A stretch of DNA of 9,582 bases from positions 1 through 9,582 of the forward strand of contig JAYRXX010000005.1 of assembly GCA_041917295.1 (NCBI GenBank). The letters run 5' to 3'. Below are positions 6,151 to 9,582 of the stretch, piece after piece. A program made the position numbers and the translations under genes. The notes under the pieces are model-generated. The model was not told the DNA's origin. It was given only the letters and a program-made list of their open reading frames with translations, and did no database searches. This DNA is from JADKHR01 sp041917295. GTDB taxonomy: Bacteria; Elusimicrobiota; Elusimicrobia; FEN-1173. The stretch's first letter is position 1, and the number at the start of each line of letters is the position of its first letter.

Positions 6151-9100
6151 AATCGGCAGTTTTGTTCGCTGTGGCCGCGTTGGGGGCTGTTTCGCTTAAC
6201 GTTCTATTTCGGAATCCGGAAACAGGGGCCGTGGATTTGGCCCGGGATTCCGTGACCTCCTTGTCCAGTTCAACCACGGACTATTTGGCTTCCTTAAATG
6301 CCCCCGTAAAAATCACTTACTACGTCACAGAGAAACGCCGGATGCCCACGGCGTTGCGGTCATTGGAACGGGACGTTCGGGCTCTGGTTCGCCAGATGGG
6401 CCGTTGGGCACCAGGCCGGATTACCCTTGAGGTGGTTCATCCGGAAGACCGTCCTCAGGAAGTGCGAAGTGTGGGGCGGTTTCGGTTGTCTTCATTCCAA
6501 CACAAAACCATTCTTAAAGATGAACACCGGGTCAGCACCGTTTGGTCGGGCCTGTTGGTCGAGTTTAAAGGCGTGTCCCGGGCGGTTCCTTATGTAACGC
6601 CGGACCATTTACCCCATTTAGAAAACCGGTTGGTGACCTATTTACAACAAATTGATAGTCGGTATGTGCCCACCGTGGCGGTGCGATCGGCGGGGGAACA
6701 TCGTCAATTAACAGCGACGCTGGAAATGGTCAATTTGGGCGGGGCGGGGGAGTGGGTTCCAGGTCAGGCGGGTCCGGCGTCGGCGGACGCGGCAATTTTG
6801 ATTCAACCGGAAAACTTGTCCGCCGTGGAAGTGGATTCGGTGGACCGGTTTTTGAGAGATGGGAAAGACGTGTTTGTGTTTTTTTCTCCCTATCGGATTT
6901 TGGTAGAGGGGGATCGGGTGGGGGTTGTGCCGGTTCAAAGCGGGTTGGAATCCTGGCTGGCTCGGCGAGGCGCGGTTTTTGAACCGAAGCTTCTTTTGCA
7001 AACTAGTAAGGGTGGGGGGCGCCCCTCCGATTTGATTTTGCCTGCCAGTTTGGCCAATTTAGAAGGGTTTGTGTTAACGGCCCAGGGAAGTTTGTTTTTT
7101 CCCCAGGCGGCACCGGTGTCGTTTGATCCAGTCAAAGGCAAAGAGGCGGGATTTTTTAGTCGGACGTTGTTGATCTCGGACGGGCAATCGTGGACACGGT
7201 CGTTGGCACCCCAGGGGGGAACCCTGTTTTTGAAATCGGATTTGGCTGTGCCTGGCGACCGGCCAAGCCAAAGTGAAAATGTGGGCATGGTGATCACCAG
7301 CGATAAGCCCTGGGAGGGAAAACTGTTTTTGTTTTCCAGCGGGGCGTTAATTGACGATGCCGTAATCCAACGTTACAGCGCCAACGGGCTTTATTTGAAG
7401 AACCTGCTTATGACCTTTGCCAATCCGGAACGGATGGCTTCCATTCAATCCAGTCGGAAAGATAAACCCCTTTTGCCTCCGTTGTCTCGGCGTCAGCGGG
7501 TGTTTTGGCGGTTTGTGGGGATGGGGGTGGTTCCGTTGATGTTTGCGGTGGGGTGGTTTAGACGGGGGTGGAGCTGGCGATGGATGCAAAGTAATGAGAG
7601 GATTTGGCTCGGGTTTTTGAGGCAGTGGGTGGGACCGGTTTTAGGCGTAAGTATATTATTATACTCCGTCCCTTTTATGGGGTTTTATGGGGTGGATTTG
7701 ACGCGGGAGAAGGTGAATCGGTTGAGTCCTTTAACTTTGGAATGGGCGGCGCGGGTGGATCGGGATATTCGGGTTACTTATTTTCGGTCTCCGGACGATG
7801 AGTTGCCCGGCCCGTTAAAACCACTTGGACGGAAAACACAAAATTTATTGGACCGTTTGGCGTCGGCCAACCGGGCGCGGGTGTCGGCGAGGACCGTTTT
7901 GGTGCCGGCAGTGCCAAGACCGGATTTGAAATCCGAATTGGATCGTTACAAGTTGGTTCCGTTTACGGTTCGGGCTATTGAAGAAGATCGCTATATCGAG
8001 AAAAAAGTTTATTCGGCATTGGTGTTTGAAACAGCGGATCGGGCCGAGGTTATTCCGCGGTTGTCGTTATCAAATTTGGATCGATTGGAATTTTTGTGCG
8101 CGGGGGCGTTTGCGCGGTTAGGGGGGATGGTTCGGCCCCGTGTGGGTGTGTTGGTGGATTTGCCCCGTTTAACCCCAGGTGAGTTTTGGGAATTGGAACA
8201 GTTGAACATCAAAACCATGCCCAAATCCGAGGACGTCTACGCGCGGTTAATCGATTCGTTGCGCAACGAAGGCTATTCCGTGCGCCTTTATGACTCCAAA
8301 ACCGAAGTGCCGGGGGACGAAGATGTTTTGATTTACATTCAACCCTGGGTGATGGCACCGGCTGTGCGGGAGACGTTGGCTCGGCGGTTGGCCGAGGGCG
8401 GGAACGTGATTATCGCCGTTCAACATTATCGAATGCAAGCCCGGAAATATCCGGGTCACGCCTATTCCATGGTGTATTGGCCCCAACCGCAATTTTCCCG
8501 GATCAACGAGTTTTTGGAACCCTATGGTGTGGAACTGGTGAGCGAAGTCTTTTTGGACCAATCGAAGGCGCCCGTGGCGAGCCGGGAACAAATCAATTGG
8601 GGGGCCTATCGCAAAGAAGAAAAACGCGCGCCGGACGCCCAGCCGTTTTTGATCCGGGCGGTGCCGGAAAACTTTTCCAAAGAGTCCCCCGTGACCGCGC
8701 GGTTGTCAGACCTGTTGTTCATTTGGGGAAACCGCTGGCGTAAGTTTCCCGGGCGGTTTCCCGACGGGTTGGAATGGAAAACCTTGGTTGCTTCTTCCAA
8801 AGACGCCTGGAGCCTTGACTGGAAAGGCGGATTTTTGTCGCCGGATAGTTTGCGTGAGGGGGATTATTTTGACAGCTCTCAACCGCTGGTCGTTGAGCTG
8901 ACCGGACATTTTCCGTTGGGAAAGGTACCCGCTCAGCTCCCTCATCCGCTCCTTCGGAGCACCTTCCCCCAAGAGGGGAAGGAAAACAACGAATTTCCCT
9001 CTCCGCTTGGGAGGCCGGTCGCAGAGCTCCCAGCACCTGGGGCGGCAGAGCCGCTGAGGCGAGGGCAGGGTGAGGGCCCTGGGTTGTTACCGGCAAAGAA

Positions 9101-9467
9101 GGAAAATCATGACCCTGTGGAGAAAGGCCCTGGTGGCTTTGTGGAAAATGGCCCGAATGGGCCTGGAAGTTTGGTTTTGGTGGGGTGTTCGGAAATACTG
9201 AGCAACGAAAACTTGGACAACGTGGGGTTTGATAACGGTAAATTCTTTTTGAACGCGGTGGCAACGTTGGCTTACGGTCCGGACCTGGCGTGGGTTCAGG
9301 CCCGGGGCGGAAAAGGCGGGAGCGGATTCCCGTTCGTTCCCCCAAACCAAAAACTGTTCTGGCGCCTGTTCGTGGTGGGCACGGGGCCTCTTGTATTTTT
9401 GTTGGCGCGGGTTCGGCGGAGACAACCTCTTCGGAAAGCATACGCGTCAAGCGGTATAAGAATGTAA
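6147..9467 (+). CDS. Tandem GldG-GldG auxiliary protein of the ABC system (cassette B)
   Basis: This 1,106-aa membrane protein is built from two GldG/ABC_transp_aux-like units. Unit 1 (~1-475) has an N-terminal helix (2-19), then ARDSVTSLSSSTTDYLA, a late LFLFSSGALIDD (394-405) and a closing helix in VFWRFVGMGVVPLMFAVGW (452-470). Unit 2 (~490-1095) repeats the order: helix ~495-512, TREKVNRLSPLTLEWA (519-534), LVLVGCSEILSNE (1009-1021) and closing helix LFWRLFVVGTGPLVFLL (1070-1086). The matching start and end motifs indicate internal duplication or gene fusion. The FLTGHGE hallmark of the cassette A copy is degraded in unit 1 (VRSAGEH) and absent in unit 2. Most of the protein should be extracytoplasmic, anchored beside the upstream permease. 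Residues ~931-977 are encoded by a palindromic repeat-like insertion. The ATG at 6114 is an alternative start, adding 11 residues. Confidence 0.87.
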   Translation: MKSAVLFAVAALGAVSLNVLFRNPETGAVDLARDSVTSLSSSTTDYLASLNAPVKITYYVTEKRRMPTALRSLERDVRALVRQMGRWAPGRITLEVVHPEDRPQEVRSVGRFRLSSFQHKTILKDEHRVSTVWSGLLVEFKGVSRAVPYVTPDHLPHLENRLVTYLQQIDSRYVPTVAVRSAGEHRQLTATLEMVNLGGAGEWVPGQAGPASADAAILIQPENLSAVEVDSVDRFLRDGKDVFVFFSPYRILVEGDRVGVVPVQSGLESWLARRGAVFEPKLLLQTSKGGGRPSDLILPASLANLEGFVLTAQGSLFFPQAAPVSFDPVKGKEAGFFSRTLLISDGQSWTRSLAPQGGTLFLKSDLAVPGDRPSQSENVGMVITSDKPWEGKLFLFSSGALIDDAVIQRYSANGLYLKNLLMTFANPERMASIQSSRKDKPLLPPLSRRQRVFWRFVGMGVVPLMFAVGWFRRGWSWRWMQSNERIWLGFLRQWVGPVLGVSILLYSVPFMGFYGVDLTREKVNRLSPLTLEWAARVDRDIRVTYFRSPDDELPGPLKPLGRKTQNLLDRLASANRARVSARTVLVPAVPRPDLKSELDRYKLVPFTVRAIEEDRYIEKKVYSALVFETADRAEVIPRLSLSNLDRLEFLCAGAFARLGGMVRPRVGVLVDLPRLTPGEFWELEQLNIKTMPKSEDVYARLIDSLRNEGYSVRLYDSKTEVPGDEDVLIYIQPWVMAPAVRETLARRLAEGGNVIIAVQHYRMQARKYPGHAYSMVYWPQPQFSRINEFLEPYGVELVSEVFLDQSKAPVASREQINWGAYRKEEKRAPDAQPFLIRAVPENFSKESPVTARLSDLLFIWGNRWRKFPGRFPDGLEWKTLVASSKDAWSLDWKGGFLSPDSLREGDYFDSSQPLVVELTGHFPLGKVPAQLPHPLLRSTFPQEGKENNEFPSPLGRPVAELPAPGAAEPLRRGQGEGPGLLPAKKENHDPVEKGPGGFVENGPNGPGSLVLVGCSEILSNENLDNVGFDNGKFFLNAVATLAYGPDLAWVQARGGKGGSGFPFVPPNQKLFWRLFVVGTGPLVFLLARVRRRQPLRKAYASSGIRM
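7658..7672 (-). repeat. Inverted second copy of the GGGACGGAGTATAAT core
   Basis: The reverse complement of these 15 bases is identical to 143-157. The match becomes imperfect on either side (about half of the next seven bases agree). It lies inside the hydrophobic segment at the junction of the two GldG units and encodes part of ILLYSVP, a normal membrane helix. It may therefore be a chance match or a small repeat remnant absorbed by the gene. Confidence 0.25.
8939..9076. repeat. Palindromic repeat-like element inserted in frame within the GldG-GldG gene
   Basis: The outer ends, CCCTCATCC (8939-8947) and GGGTGAGGG (9068-9076), pair over 9 bases with one G-T. Inside are three hairpins: GCTCC/GGAGC around TTC (8948-8960), CCTTCCCC/GGGGAAGG around CAAGA (8962-8982) and CCCAG/CTGGG around CAC (9029-9041). 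The CCCTC...GGGTGAGGG frame resembles palindromic intergenic repeats common in many bacterial genomes. Here the element is 138 bp, exactly 46 codons. It adds a Pro/Gly/Glu/Arg-rich low-complexity peptide just before a conserved strand of the second GldG unit, without breaking the frame. The exact insertion edges are uncertain by several bases, and no target duplication is evident. Confidence 0.65.
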
Positions 9468-9582
9468 CCGTGAGGTGATTCGTTGTGCGGTTCAAAAGGT
9501 AACCGAGGCAGAACCTCCTTTAGGTGGGATTTGGTTTTTAATTCCAGCCTTCATTTCGATCTGGCGGAGTCTTTTTTTTAGG
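9468..9582. other. Downstream region, nothing recognised
   Basis: These 115 bases after the last stop contain no convincing gene start. Small inverted arms exist (GGTTC 9489-9493 with GAACC 9511-9515; GAGG 9505-9508 with CCTC 9514-9517), and there is a T-tract at 9572-9579. No stem is strong enough or close enough to a T-tract to call a terminator. The operon may end here or continue past the window. Confidence 0.4.

Noticed and set aside
8719..9495. 258-codon reverse-strand open frame over the end of the tandem GldG gene
   Set aside because: The forward strand has conserved GldG strand and helix motifs through this stretch. The reverse product is Pro/Arg/Thr-rich with no recognisable domain.
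9485..9510. TTCAAAA stretch resembling a tRNA T-loop
   Set aside because: No acceptor, D or anticodon arms can be placed around it.
9489..9582. Possible intrinsic terminator or small RNA after the last gene
   Set aside because: The stems found are only 4-5 bp and do not sit next to the T-tracts. No known RNA family was recognised.

Overview
The window is almost entirely one rightward gene cluster. It encodes two GldA/GldF/GldG-type ABC-2 transport systems lying side by side, preceded by the 3' end of an unrelated gene (1-141). Base composition is moderately GC-rich by eye. Coding strands are strongly G/T-biased (TTG, GTG, CGG and GGG codons are frequent), and several starts are coupled or non-ATG. 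No gene here fixes the taxon. The gene families, together with several kinds of short palindromic repeat, fit an uncultured Gram-negative-type lineage such as Elusimicrobiota or Omnitrophota. That is inference only.

Layout. (1) 1-141: C-terminal 46 codons of a probable secreted or surface protein. (2) 142-410: gene-poor leader holding two short repeat motifs, a candidate sigma70 promoter (336-364) and the ribosome site of the first ATPase. (3) Cassette A, 411-4701: an ATPase; a large GldF-GldG fusion (permease joined to its extracytoplasmic auxiliary domain); and a membrane-anchored DUF4340-like protein. A 35-bp hairpin repeat lies between the ATPase and the fusion gene. (4) Cassette B, 4706-9467: a second ATPase paralog, a stand-alone GldF-like permease, and a 1,106-aa protein made of two GldG-like units in tandem. 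(5) 9468-9582: no recognisable gene.

From the fusion gene onward, adjacent genes overlap by 1-4 nt or are 4 nt apart, so 1217-9467 looks like one translationally coupled operon, probably including the first ATPase. The two ATPases align without gaps from residue 1 through the H-loop, and the two permeases share the same motifs, so B and A are ancient paralogs. They differ in domain packaging: A has F fused to G plus DUF4340, whereas B has a separate F plus G-G. Expected products are two inner-membrane ABC-2 complexes, or one heteromeric complex, with large periplasmic auxiliary domains. The substrate is unknown. In Bacteroidetes the family supports gliding, but its members are widespread in non-gliding bacteria.

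The most unusual feature is a ~138-bp (46-codon) palindromic repeat-like element read through in frame inside the second GldG unit of cassette B (8939-9076). A pair of 35-bp hairpin repeats (196-230 and 1129-1163) shows a compensatory base-pair change in the stem.
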